Of a stretch of 64,000 nucleotides of DNA, positions 9,779 to 18,500 are shown in pieces. The DNA comes from VRUE01 sp963708115 (GTDB lineage Bacteria > Actinomycetota > Thermoleophilia > Solirubrobacterales > 70-9): positions 124,001-188,000 of the forward strand of contig CAVPRX010000002.1 in the NCBI GenBank assembly GCA_963708115.1, given 5' to 3'. The notes beneath the pieces were generated by a model, which was given only the letters and a program-made list of their open reading frames with translations, ran no database searches and was not told the DNA's origin. Position 1 is the first letter of the stretch. Each line of letters opens with the position of its first letter. The position numbers and the translations under genes are program-made.

Positions 9779-9830
9779 GAAGTAGGAATTAAGGCCTGAC
9801 ACGTCTGAAAGGCCTCAAACGTCTGTTCGC

Positions 9831-9859
9831 ATGTTAGGCGCTTCAGTTTCTGAAGTCAA
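9831..9859 (-). promoter_or_regulatory. Predicted sigma-70 promoter for sigA
   Basis: On the minus strand, TTGACT (9859-9854), a 17-bp spacer and TAACAT (9836-9831) form a near-consensus promoter about 100 bp upstream of the sigA start codon. It points at sigA and lies just beyond the terminator of the neighbouring gene. Confidence 0.6.
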
Positions 9860-9864
9860 GGCAT

Positions 9865-9899
9865 GCGAAGGGGCCCGGGCTAGGCCCGGGCCCCTTCGC
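9865..9899 (-). terminator. 16-bp GC-rich terminator hairpin
   Basis: GCGAAGGGGCCCGGGC at 9865-9880 and its exact reverse complement at 9884-9899 enclose a 3-nt TAG loop. It starts 17 bp beyond the stop of the minus-strand gene at 9916 and separates it from the sigA promoter. There is no clear U-tract. The paralogous gene at 24438 has an equivalent hairpin. Confidence 0.65.
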
Positions 9900-9915
9900 G
9901 AACGACATATCAGCG

Positions 9916-10755
9916 CTACGGATAAACGGAATCTTGCAGAGCGATTTCGAGGTCGATGTTCTGCACCGCCTCGTTGGTGCCCGCGGCGGCCGGCAGCCCG
10001 GCCTGCAGGTTGACCGCGCCGTCGAGGCTGACCGGGAGGAACCCGAGCAGGGTCAGCACGCAGCCTTTGGCGGCCGGAACGGCAAACGAGTTGTCGACGA
10101 AGACGCCGTTTTTGAGGTAGGCGACTTCCCCTTCTTCGCTGAGTTCCGGTTCTTTGCCGGTGATCGGTTTGTTCGGCGACGGGGGATTCGTCGTGCCGGT
10201 GATCAGATTCAGCGTGATCGGATTCGAGTCGGAGCCTATGTAGCAGTTGTTGCCGAGGACCGGGTTGACCAGGTGGACCTTGATCGGCAGCGTTACCGAG
10301 TTGAAGCTGAGGTTGCTTGGCGCGCCGGCCAGTTCGGTAACCGCGTAGAGCTTCAATGCTTCGACATTGAGGAATTTGATCAGCCAGTTCAGTCCGGTCA
10401 GGCCGACGACTCCGCCAGGAACTTCCTCTTTGGTTTTGCTAAGCCCACCTTCAGAGTTGTAGCTGAATTCCGCGAATGCTCCGTTGACGCCCCCGGTGAG
10501 CGTAATGGGATTTTCAATCGGAACATCCTGTTTGCCAGCTTGGAGGTGACCCCCGGTCACGATAGACCGGATGCAAAATTCCAATTCGAATTCCAATTCG
10601 AATGCGGCTTCTTCTTCTTGATTGGGGCAGCCCGCGAATCGTTGAAAAGGGGATGCCGGTACTTCAGCCTGCGCGGCGGAGGTAAGCAGGGCCGTTGCCG
10701 CGAGCACGGCAACCACTGCTCCGATGAGTCGAGAAAACGTTGCGGAGTGGGACAT
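9916..10755 (-). CDS. Exported protein of unknown function, paralog X1
   Basis: This 279-aa protein has a signal peptide ending near AAQA at residue 29. It aligns along its whole length with the product of 24438. Shared blocks include RFAGCP, FCIRS.VTGGHL, the VGLTGL.WL segment, LTLYAVTELAG-type sequence, TLPIKVHL, CYIGS, TGT, PNKPITGKE, VDNSFAVP and the C-terminal alternating segment (INIEIALQ-like IDLEIALQDSVYP). It matches no family I recognise. A short duplication gives the palindromic-looking FELEFELEF run near residue 55, absent from the paralog. GGGAGG lies just upstream of the ATG. It is probably secreted and beta-rich. Confidence 0.8.
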   Translation of the reverse strand: MSHSATFSRLIGAVVAVLAATALLTSAAQAEVPASPFQRFAGCPNQEEEAAFELEFELEFCIRSIVTGGHLQAGKQDVPIENPITLTGGVNGAFAEFSYNSEGGLSKTKEEVPGGVVGLTGLNWLIKFLNVEALKLYAVTELAGAPSNLSFNSVTLPIKVHLVNPVLGNNCYIGSDSNPITLNLITGTTNPPSPNKPITGKEPELSEEGEVAYLKNGVFVDNSFAVPAAKGCVLTLLGFLPVSLDGAVNLQAGLPAAAGTNEAVQNIDLEIALQDSVYP

Positions 10756-10762
10756 TCAAACG

Positions 10763-10785
10763 CCTCCCATAAACATAATAGTTCC
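10763..10785 (-). promoter_or_regulatory. Leader element shared with paralog X2
   Basis: Read on the minus strand, GGAACTATTATGTTTATGGGAGG just before the start codon matches the element at 25271-25294 upstream of the paralog (GGAACTA, then CGTTTAT, then GGGAGG). It contains the ribosome binding site and marks co-duplication of the leader with the gene. Confidence 0.5.
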
Positions 10786-10854
10786 CAATTATAAGAAAAT
10801 GCTTATCCCAATTATCCTCTCTAATTGCATAGGCCGAGTCAAGGGGATCCCGGG

Positions 10855-11772
10855 ATGGTCCGAGGCCAGCATCTATCCTGCGCGGCGCTCGATGCCCAGA
10901 TGCCAAATCCATTGAGACATCCCAGCCCCTGGCTGCGCGCCTTCTGGCAGCGTGCCTACCGTGAGAACGTCACCGGGCTCTCTGCGATGGTCGCCTACAA
11001 CCTGATGCTCGCCGTCTTCCCGTTCGCCCTGCTCGTCCTCTTCGTGTTTGGCCAGGTGCTGAAGATCAAGGGGGTCGAGACGGGAGTGCTGGACGACTTG
11101 CAGCGACTCTTTCCAAATGCCGAGCAGGCGACCTTGACCGACGCGCTGGAACGGATCGAGGACAACTCGACGACGATCGGGATCGCCGCCTTCCTCGGCT
11201 CACTGTGGATCGGCGCTTCCTTCTGGGGGGCGATGGACACGGCGTTCGGTCACATCTACCACGTCGAAACCCGTGGCTGGGTTGAGCAGAAGCGCTTCTC
11301 CTTCGCGATGCTGGGTGTGGTGCTGCTGCTCATCGCGGCCAGCATCCTGCTGCCGACCATCGAGGCGACGCTGGTGTCCGGCACCGACCGCCTACCCTTC
11401 GGCCTCTCCGAAATCAAGGTGATCGATACGGCCTTGCTGCTGGGCTTGGCGGTGCTGATCGTCTTCGCGATCTGCTGCGTGATCTACTGGGCGGTGCCGA
11501 AGGGCCACATGCCCTGGCGGGACGTCTGGCCGGGGGCTGCGTTCGTCACCGTTGCCGCCGGTGTCGCCAACTGGGCCTTTCCCTTCTACCTCGCCAACGT
11601 CTCCAGCCTCTCGCGCTTCGGCTCGACGCTCGGTTTTGTTTTGATCGCCCTGCTCTGGTTCTATCTGCTCAGCCTGGCGCTGTTGGCCGGTGCGGTCTTC
11701 AACTCATTGCGCCACGAGCTGCATGACACCGGCGAACTTCCCTACGCCGTCGGCGGAGCTGCCGAGCATTAA
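10855..11772 (+). CDS. YihY/virulence factor BrkB family membrane protein
   Basis: A polytopic inner-membrane protein of the YihY/BrkB (UPF0761) family. The family signature near the N-terminus (GLSAMVAYNLMLAVFPFALL) is followed by the SLWIGASFWGAMDTAFGHIY segment and further membrane spans through the C-terminal half; the product is 305 aa. I prefer ATG 10855 because AAGGGG lies 8-13 bases upstream. A TTG at 10825 or an ATG at 10900 are alternatives and do not affect the conserved domain. Roles proposed for the family vary and its true function is unsettled. It stands alone, divergent from the gene at 9916. Confidence 0.88.
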   Translation: MVRGQHLSCAALDAQMPNPLRHPSPWLRAFWQRAYRENVTGLSAMVAYNLMLAVFPFALLVLFVFGQVLKIKGVETGVLDDLQRLFPNAEQATLTDALERIEDNSTTIGIAAFLGSLWIGASFWGAMDTAFGHIYHVETRGWVEQKRFSFAMLGVVLLLIAASILLPTIEATLVSGTDRLPFGLSEIKVIDTALLLGLAVLIVFAICCVIYWAVPKGHMPWRDVWPGAAFVTVAAGVANWAFPFYLANVSSLSRFGSTLGFVLIALLWFYLLSLALLAGAVFNSLRHELHDTGELPYAVGGAAEH

Positions 11773-12213
11773 CCGGCGTGGGTGCGGCAGGCCAGGGCTT
11801 TGACTCGGGCTTTCCTGATTACCGGTGCAAGTTTCCTTAACAATAGGCACTGCTAGAGTAACAATTAGAAACTCCTGGGTTCTGAGCAATTTGGGGAGCG
11901 GCACCGCTTTTGGCGGCCGCATGTGGGCCTAGCGGGGAGAAGTTCTGGTCCGCCATGGGTCGGACCAGCATTTGAATGGGGAAAGAGTAGGTATGGGGAT
12001 GGGGATGACATGCCGCACGAACTGGCGTTCGCGCAAGTCCGCCGGTGTCGCCCCCTGTCCGCAGATACAGAATCTCGCCCCGAGGCCGCCGGCCCGCTGG
12101 CTGGGCAAGTCATATCCGCCTGGTTCGGCTGCTAACGCTCTCGCCCACGCTTCGTGCCCCGCCTCCGGCATCTAGTCGGCGGCCCAAATCTGCACATCAC
12201 AGGAGGACATCAG
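11773..12213. other. 441-bp intergenic region, long leader of the collagen-like gene
   Basis: No convincing gene is present; the short frames in it have no recognisable product. It contains a possible promoter at 11837-11864, an 8-bp stem (CTGGTCCG at 11945-11952 with CGGACCAG at 11961-11968), and an AGGAGG ribosome binding site at 12201. If the promoter is right, the 5' untranslated leader is ~340 nt, long enough for RNA regulation, but I recognise no known riboswitch. Confidence 0.5.
11837..11864 (+). promoter_or_regulatory. Possible promoter upstream of the collagen-like gene
   Basis: TTAACA, 16 bp, then TAACAA. The -35 lies in a TTCCTTAAC context that resembles the TTCCTTGAC at the promoters near 14467, 15414 and 22403. 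The match to consensus is moderate. Confidence 0.35.
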
Positions 12214-14220
12214 GTGAACGCATTCAGCAGTGCCTTTTCACGTCTCTCGATGGCATCGCACCGGATCCCCGCGTCGAGGGCTCCAAGAGCTGCCGCGCCT
12301 TCATCCCGTTTCCTCCTTGGTTTTTCCGTCGCTCTGATGGCTGCCTTTCTTCTCGTTCCGGCCGCACAGGCTGCCGCCGCCGGCAGCGCCCACGTCACTC
12401 TTGGCGGTACCGGCGAAGGCAAAGTCTCTAGCGTCGGCGGCTTCTTCGGCCTCTTTGAAGGCGAACCACCGATCGAATGCAGCAACATCACCGGCGAAGA
12501 ACTGACCGTCTGCGAAGACGAACTGACCGAATTCGAAGGCAGCGAAGGCATCTTCCTCAGCCACAGTGAGCCAGCCGGCTCCGAATTCGTCGAATGGGAA
12601 GTCGAAGAAGGCACCGTAATCGAAGGATGCGAATCGGGCTTCTGCGTGGTCAAAAACGAAACGGCGGGTGGCGACGTCAAAGTGAAAGCCGTGTTCGACA
12701 GCCTGACGGCCGCCGCCGGAAGCGCCCACGTCACTCTTGGCGGAACCGGCGAAGGCGAAGTCTCCAGCGTCGGCGGCTTCTTCGGCCTCTTTGAAGGCGA
12801 ACCGCCGATCGAATGCAGCAACATCGTCGGCGAAGAACTGAACGTCTGCGAAGACGAACTGACCGAATTCGAAGGCAGCGAAGGCATCTTCCTCAGCCAC
12901 AGTGAGCCAGCCGGCTCCGAATTCGTCGAATGGGAAGTCGAAGAAGGCACCGTAATCGAAGGATGCGAATCGGGCTTCTGCGTGGTCAAAAACGAAACGG
13001 CGGGTGGCGACGTCAAAGTGAAAGCCGTGTTCGACAGCCTGACGGCGGGATTTCCTCTCACGATCAACGCCGGGGGAGGAACGGGCAGTGGCACCGTCGA
13101 ATGCGAAGTCGAAGGGGGAGGCCTAGAAGCTTGCCCAGCCACCGTCCCTGACGGCGCTGGCGTCAAGGTCGTCGCGAGCGCCGATACCGGCTCGAGTCTC
13201 GACGCCCTCACCGGCGGCGGCTCGGCGGCAGGCAACTGCACGCTTGGCACCGGGGTTTGCGAATTCACGATTGAAGAAGCCAGCTCGGTGACGGCCGAAT
13301 TCAACCTCGTCCCAGAGTCCTTCTCGGTCAGCACGGTCGGCGAAGGGGCCGTCACCTGCAAAGACAATGGCGCCCCTGCGTCCTGCGTAGGTCCTTTTCT
13401 TCACGGCCACACGGTCAAAGTGACCGCAGTCGCTGAAAGCGGCTGGAAAGTCGAAAGCCTTACCGGCACCGGCTCGGCTGCGGGCGACTGCGCGGTCGAA
13501 ACTGCGACCACGGGGGTATGCGAATTTGAAATCACGGAACCGAGTTCGGTGACGGCCGAATTCACCGAATCCAGCCTTTCCTTGCTGACCGTCTGGGTGG
13601 CCGGCGAAGGAACCGTGTCGAGCAATCCGGCCGGGCTCATCTGCTTGGGCGAAGAATGCAGCGGCGAATTCGAAGGGGAAGTCACGCTCACGGCACATCC
13701 GGCCGCGGGTTATACTTTCGCCGGCTGGCTTGGCTGCAAACATACGGGACCGACCACCTGCTCGATCAATGTCACCGGCGAAACTGAAATCACCGCCGTC
13801 TTCCTCGAAAAAGGAGAAGCAGGCGACAGCGTAACCGTCACTACTGAGCCGCCTGGCATCAACTGCCCCAAAGGCGGGGTGAAGATCGAATCTTCCTCGG
13901 GCACGCAATACGTCTGCAATGGCCAAGAAGGCCAACAGGGTCCAACCGGCCCCAATGGACCGCAGGGTCTCCCAGGCCAAAAAGGCGCAAACGGAACCAA
14001 CGGCCAGAACGGTGCTGCCGGTGCCAATGGCCAGAGCGGTGCTCAGGGACAACAGGGAACTGCAGGGCCCCAAGGCCCGGCTGGACCGCAGGGTCCCTCG
14101 GGCAAGGTGGTCTGCAAGTCTAAGAAGGGCAAGGTCACCTGCACCGTAAAGGCCAACAGCAAGCGCGGACATAAGCGCCACCACAGGCGCGATCACAAAA
14201 GTCACCCGCGGAATCGATAG
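12214..14220 (+). CDS. Exported repeat protein with InlB-like domains and collagen-like tail
   Basis: I chose GTG 12214, which follows AGGAGG by 7 bases and opens a 668-aa protein with a long signal peptide (hydrophobic core FLLGFSVALMAAFLLV). Two 112-residue repeats (12382-12717 and 12718-13053) differ at only three residues. They are followed by ~100-residue modules, one a divergent InlB B-repeat (GYTFAGWLG, CSINVTGETEITAVF). Then come 20 uninterrupted Gly-X-Y triplets (13921-14100), rich in GPQ/GQN, and a KGK/RGHKRHH basic tail. Bacterial collagen-like stalks usually form trimeric surface fibres, so a surface adhesin or structural protein is likely (inference). The basic tail resembles those of the propeller proteins here. 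Confidence 0.85.
   Translation: MNAFSSAFSRLSMASHRIPASRAPRAAAPSSRFLLGFSVALMAAFLLVPAAQAAAAGSAHVTLGGTGEGKVSSVGGFFGLFEGEPPIECSNITGEELTVCEDELTEFEGSEGIFLSHSEPAGSEFVEWEVEEGTVIEGCESGFCVVKNETAGGDVKVKAVFDSLTAAAGSAHVTLGGTGEGEVSSVGGFFGLFEGEPPIECSNIVGEELNVCEDELTEFEGSEGIFLSHSEPAGSEFVEWEVEEGTVIEGCESGFCVVKNETAGGDVKVKAVFDSLTAGFPLTINAGGGTGSGTVECEVEGGGLEACPATVPDGAGVKVVASADTGSSLDALTGGGSAAGNCTLGTGVCEFTIEEASSVTAEFNLVPESFSVSTVGEGAVTCKDNGAPASCVGPFLHGHTVKVTAVAESGWKVESLTGTGSAAGDCAVETATTGVCEFEITEPSSVTAEFTESSLSLLTVWVAGEGTVSSNPAGLICLGEECSGEFEGEVTLTAHPAAGYTFAGWLGCKHTGPTTCSINVTGETEITAVFLEKGEAGDSVTVTTEPPGINCPKGGVKIESSSGTQYVCNGQEGQQGPTGPNGPQGLPGQKGANGTNGQNGAAGANGQSGAQGQQGTAGPQGPAGPQGPSGKVVCKSKKGKVTCTVKANSKRGHKRHHRRDHKSHPRNR
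12382..13053 (+). repeat. Two tandem 336-bp in-frame repeats
   Basis: The units at 12382 and 12718 are nearly identical at nucleotide level, including silent sites, and encode 112 residues each with three substitutions (K/E, T/V, T/N). The near-absence of silent change indicates recent duplication or gene conversion. Confidence 0.85.
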
Positions 14221-14241
14221 ACGCCCCGGAGCCCGCTCGAA

Positions 14242-14279
14242 GTCAAACGACCTCTGCCAATTGGTGGGGGTCGTTTGAC
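14242..14279 (+). terminator. Probable terminator hairpin
   Basis: GTCAAACGACC at 14242-14252 pairs perfectly with GGTCGTTTGAC at 14269-14279; the 16-nt loop contains CCAATTGG. It lies 22 bp after the stop of the collagen-like gene. There is no U-tract. Confidence 0.55.
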
Positions 14280-14466
14280 GTCGTCAGTGCATGGGCCAAA
14301 AAGACGAAACTCCCCAGAGAGAGAGCTTGCCTCGGCGCGCTCATTATCCCTAGCCGGGCGTGTCGATTCAGGTGCGCGGTTCAGTGCACGCACATGTTCA
14401 ACACACGCGCTTTGCAGGAAGAAAGGCGGCGACACGAACAAGCCTTGCCGATTACAACTAGATTCC

Positions 14467-14495
14467 TTGACTGATTATTTCAGGGCGGCTATGGA
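14467..14495 (+). promoter_or_regulatory. Sigma-70 promoter of small exported protein gene A
   Basis: TTGACT (14467-14472), 17 bp, TATGGA (14490-14495), giving a leader of ~65 nt. The same hexamers and spacing occur at 22403-22431, and about 100 bp farther upstream shares blocks such as GTTCAGTGCA. The 14221-14466 stretch otherwise shows only the terminator above and no gene. Confidence 0.65.
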
Positions 14496-14566
14496 TGACC
14501 TCCCCTAAGTGGGGCTGCCGGGTCCTAGCGGGCGCGGCCGGAATCCAAATCCGAAAGGGAAATGAA

Positions 14567-15292
14567 ATGATTCGCAATCTCAAGGTCCTCGGGCTGGCCC
14601 TCATGGCCCTCGTCGCGCTCAGCGCTGTCGCAGCCACGGCGGCGTCGGCAGCAAACGGCACACTCACATCCGACGGTCCCGTGACACTGACAGGGACGCA
14701 GGTAGAAACGACCGAAAAAACCAACGACCTCACAGCCCTTGGGTCGTACACCATCTGTCCCAAATCGACCTACCACGGGCATAAATATAACGTCACACCG
14801 CACGTGTTGATTCCTAGTGGCGCGGAAACAGTTACAATCACTCCTACATACGTTAATTGCACGTCGAGCGTCCTGAAACTCGCGACGACGGTCAAAATGA
14901 ACGAATGTGACTACGTATTCCATCTGCAGGAAACAACAGGAGCGGCAGATACGTACGGCATCCTGGCGACAGTTGTCTGCCCAGTCGGGAAACACATCGA
15001 AGTGACAATCGGCAGCGGCGCAAACGACTGCACGATCACGATTACAGAGAACGCGGCAGGGTACAAAGGGCTGGACGTTACTGACCAGACAAACGGCCAC
15101 CTCCTTATCAAAGGAACGATTGAAAACATCACGGTCGACGCGGTAGGTAATACCTGTCCCGAAAAAGGCGAAAAACTCGCCAAACTCGGGCCAGGAAATA
15201 ACAGTCTCAGGCGACAACGCAGAAAAAGGTCCGACAAGCATCGGGATTTCTCACCCGTAGATCCGATGCATCATCCGCCAACGCTGGCCTAA
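14567..15292 (+). CDS. Small exported protein A (C-terminus altered by a one-base shift)
   Basis: ATG 14567 follows GAAAGGGA and starts a signal peptide (MIRNLKVLGLALMALVALSA, cleavage near ASAANG). The body is ~60% identical to the product of 22498 until codon ~208. There GGGCC at 15188-15192 carries one more base than the paralog's GGTC. As written the frame ends at 15292 with a Arg-rich tail unlike the paralog. Removing one base restores QEITVSGDN and TSIGISHP, and stops at 15258-15260, matching the paralog (QEITISGD, TSIGLSH). Function unknown; two Cys pairs and a beta-rich composition suggest a secreted sandwich fold. A third, more distant member is at 49216. Confidence 0.75.
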   Translation: MIRNLKVLGLALMALVALSAVAATAASAANGTLTSDGPVTLTGTQVETTEKTNDLTALGSYTICPKSTYHGHKYNVTPHVLIPSGAETVTITPTYVNCTSSVLKLATTVKMNECDYVFHLQETTGAADTYGILATVVCPVGKHIEVTIGSGANDCTITITENAAGYKGLDVTDQTNGHLLIKGTIENITVDAVGNTCPEKGEKLAKLGPGNNSLRRQRRKRSDKHRDFSPVDPMHHPPTLA

Positions 15293-15313
15293 CTCGCCGG
15301 CATGAGGCAGAAG

Positions 15314-15355
15314 AGCGCCCGGGGTTACTCCACCCATGGAGTTGCCCTGGGCGCT
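15314..15355 (+). terminator. Long imperfect terminator hairpin
   Basis: AGCGCCC at 15314-15320 and GGGCGCT at 15349-15355 close an 18-bp imperfect stem around ACCCAT. It falls between gene A and the promoter of the second propeller operon. The rest of 15293-15551 contains only that promoter and a ribosome binding region. Confidence 0.5.
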
Positions 15356-15413
15356 TCGTGTCTGTGTGGTCCGGTCTGTTCCAGCGGCACTGTTGAAATA
15401 ACCAAGTAATTCC

Positions 15414-15443
15414 TTGACAGGTACGTGTACGTTCCGATAAGGT
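15414..15443 (+). promoter_or_regulatory. Promoter of the second propeller operon
   Basis: TTGACA (15414-15419), 18 bp, TAAGGT (15438-15443). The preceding TAATTCC context matches the AATTCCTTGAC block at 22399 and TTCCTTGAC at 14464. The start codon at 15552 is ~100 bp downstream. Confidence 0.5.
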
Positions 15444-15551
15444 AAGTCCCTTAGCGCGTTGGGGAGAAGCAGTGGGACGCGCTCGGCCACCAGAGGGAAC
15501 CTAGGGGAGGAGCACCATGAGGATGGAGTCGTGTAAGGGGCCGGAGTACGC

Positions 15552-18500
15552 ATGCACGCTGGACTGGAGCCGGGTGTGAGGAATCCTGGCGTTGCGATCT
15601 TTTCGATTCTCGTTGTGCTGGCGGTGGGGCCTGGTGCCGCGAGTGCTCTTGCGGCTGTGCCACCCGAAGAGCTCTGGACGAGGTGCGACGCGGCAGACGC
15701 AGCGATTCAATGCGACATCCCCCGCGGCATCGCGGCCGACCCCGGCAATGGCCACATCTTCGTCGCCGATCAGATCAACAGGCGCATTGATGAGTTCAAC
15801 GCCGTTGGCCAGTTCATCAGAGCGTGGGGGACGGAAGGGGCGGGCGCCGGTCAGTTCAGCGGCGTCCACGGGGTGGCGGTGGACAGTGCCGGTGACGTCT
15901 ACGCCAATGATCGCAACAATCACCGCGTGCAGAAGTTCGATTCCGAAGGCCACTTTCTGCTGATGTTCGGGGGTGAAGTCAACAAGACGAAATCCGAAGA
16001 AATCGGATCGACCGAAGCCGAAAGAAATCTCTGCACCGCCGCCTCGGGCGACGAATGCATGGCGGGCGTCGAAGGGATCGGCCAAGGCCAGTTTGGCGCT
16101 TGGGCAGTAGGCGACTTCATCGCTATCGATCCGAGCGACAAGGTCTACGTTGGCGACGTAGGCCGGATTCAACGCTTCGACGCTGGTGGCCACTACGTCG
16201 AAGACGTGCCCGAAGACCCGGCTGGGGAGCTCAAAGAAAGCATCGTGCAGTCACTCGCCACCGACTCCGCAGGCAATCTCTACGCGACCTACGAAAACAA
16301 GCCTGACGTGCGCAAAATCACTCCGGCGGGCGCAGAACTTCTTACGCCGCGCTTCAAACTGCCCAAAACTGGCTCCGAAGGAAATACCGAGGCGATCCCC
16401 ACCGCGGTCGCCGTCGATGCGGCCGGTGACGTCTTCGCCGTCGGACCTAATTGCTCTTTGTGCTCGGGCACGCCGGTGCTTGCCGACCCGATCCACGAGT
16501 TCGATGCCATGGGAAAAGAAGTCACGCACTGGGGCAAGGAAGAATTCTCGGCCTCGACCGGGCTCGCCGCAAACCTCTGCGCGGGGAGCGAAGCTCCGGG
16601 CAACCTCTACGTCAGCAACTCAGTCAACGGTACGCCGCCCCCGCACGCTAATGAAGGCTTCGTTCGAGCCTATGGAGGCGAGCCGGTTGGCTGCTTCAAA
16701 GCGAGGACCTTGCCGGCCTCGGGCGTCAAAGAAACCGCTGCCGTGCTCAATGGCACGGTCAACCCCGTCAGCTTGACCGTGAGCGAATGCCGCTTCGAAT
16801 ATGGCACTGACGAAACCTATGGCCACCAAGCCGTCTGTGCAGAGAGCCCCGCCGCGATTGGCAATGGAAGCGAACCCGTTCCCGTGCATGCCGATCTAGG
16901 CGAACCAGAAAAACTTCAAAAGGGAACCGTCTACCACTTCCGCCTACTTGCCAAGGTCGGCACCGAAACCGAAACCGGCGCTGACGAAGAGTTCAAGACC
17001 CTCGGCCCACCGGTGATAACGGCAGACCGAACCGCTGGCGCCACCGACACCCAGCTCGACTTGGCGGCGCTGGTTAACCCCGAAGGCTTTGCCGCCACCT
17101 ATCACTTCGAGTACGGCGCCACCACCGAATACGGACAGAACACGCCGGAGACCCCGATTGGCTCGGACCGCGATGACCACGCCGCTGCTAACACCCTCGA
17201 AGGGCTCTCTCCCGGGCAGACCTATCACTGGCGGATCGTCGCTACCAACTCCTCGGGGACGACCGCCGGGAAAGACCATGCTGCCACCACCTACCGCACC
17301 TTTGTGCCGCAGGCTAACTGTCCGAACCAGGCCTTTCGCACCGGCCCTGCGGCCTCTCTGCCGGATTGCCGCGCTTATGAGATGGTCAGCCCCCTCGACA
17401 AAAACGGTGGCGACATCGTCGGGCCCGGGGAAGAAGGCTACGTTCAGGCTAGTGCCGACGGTGGCAAGCTCACCTACTCCGCAGTTCCCGTCTTCGCTGA
17501 TGAGCCGAGCGGCTATGTAGTCAACCAGTACCTCGCTGCACGCGGTGCGAGCGGCTGGTCGAACCATGGCATCCACCCGCCGGTCACCGGCAAAACCATT
17601 GGCGGGGCCACTGGCCTGAATCGCGGCTTCATGGCCTTCACGTCGGACCTCTGCAGTGCCTGGGTACTCGACGAACAGACTCCGCCGGTGACCGCCGCAG
17701 GACAGGTCGGGTACGAGAACCTCTACCGGCGTCAGAACTGCGATCCGGGGGTCGGTGAATTGGAAGCGCTCACGCCCTCTCCGCCGGCGTTGCCTGAAGG
17801 CATTGATCCCGAATACCTGGGTCAGAGCTCGCCGAACACCGCGATCGGGGGCATCTCCGAGGATGGCCGCCGCGTTTTCTTCCTCGCCAAGGTGGCGCTG
17901 CCCCAGGTGCCCGACGCCTCACCGGGCACCAAAGCGCAGATCTACGAACACTTTGAAGGCGCGCTCTCGGTAGTCAGCGTGCTGCCCAACGGTGCTCCCG
18001 GCGATCCGGCCCCTGGCGACGGGAAAGGCTTCGCCAATCCGACCAGAAACGCGATGGGCAGTGGCTGGGACGGCAACCTCAAAAGTGCGGTTGCGGCCGA
18101 CGGCTCGCGGGTCTACTGGACCGCGGACGTCGATATCAATGGCAGGGGCAGGGTCTACGTGCGCCGCAATCCCGAGCAGGGGATCGTCTCCGGCGAATGC
18201 ACGGGTGCGGGCACGCCCTGCACGATCCCCGTCTCGGGTGGCGGCGTGGTGCGCTTTTTGGGCGCCACCCCGGATGGCTCAAGAGCCCTCTACGGCGAAG
18301 ATGACGGGAAAGGCGGAGGCGAAAGCCTCTACGAATTCGACCTGAAAGAAGCCGAAGAAGGGGATATCGAACCGCAGCGGCTGATCGTGGCAGACACCAA
18401 GGGTTTTGTCGCAGCCTCGGAGGACCTCACCCGCGTCTACTTTGTCTCCGAAAATGCGATCGCCGGCTCAGGTCAGAACAGCGAGGAAGACGAAGCGGCC

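Noticed and set aside
8748..9785. 345-codon open frame opposite sigA
   Set aside because: It is the antisense shadow of a strongly conserved sigma factor gene in GC-rich DNA; the product is a repetitive Leu/Asp/Gly string with no domain.
11865..12175. Several 70-130-codon frames in the leader of the collagen-like gene
   Set aside because: They overlap in both strands, have Arg/Pro/Ser-rich shadow composition and no ribosome sites.
13921..14100. Gly-X-Y coding repeats as a CRISPR or direct-repeat array
   Set aside because: The periodicity is 9 bp, codon based and in frame; there are no spacers.
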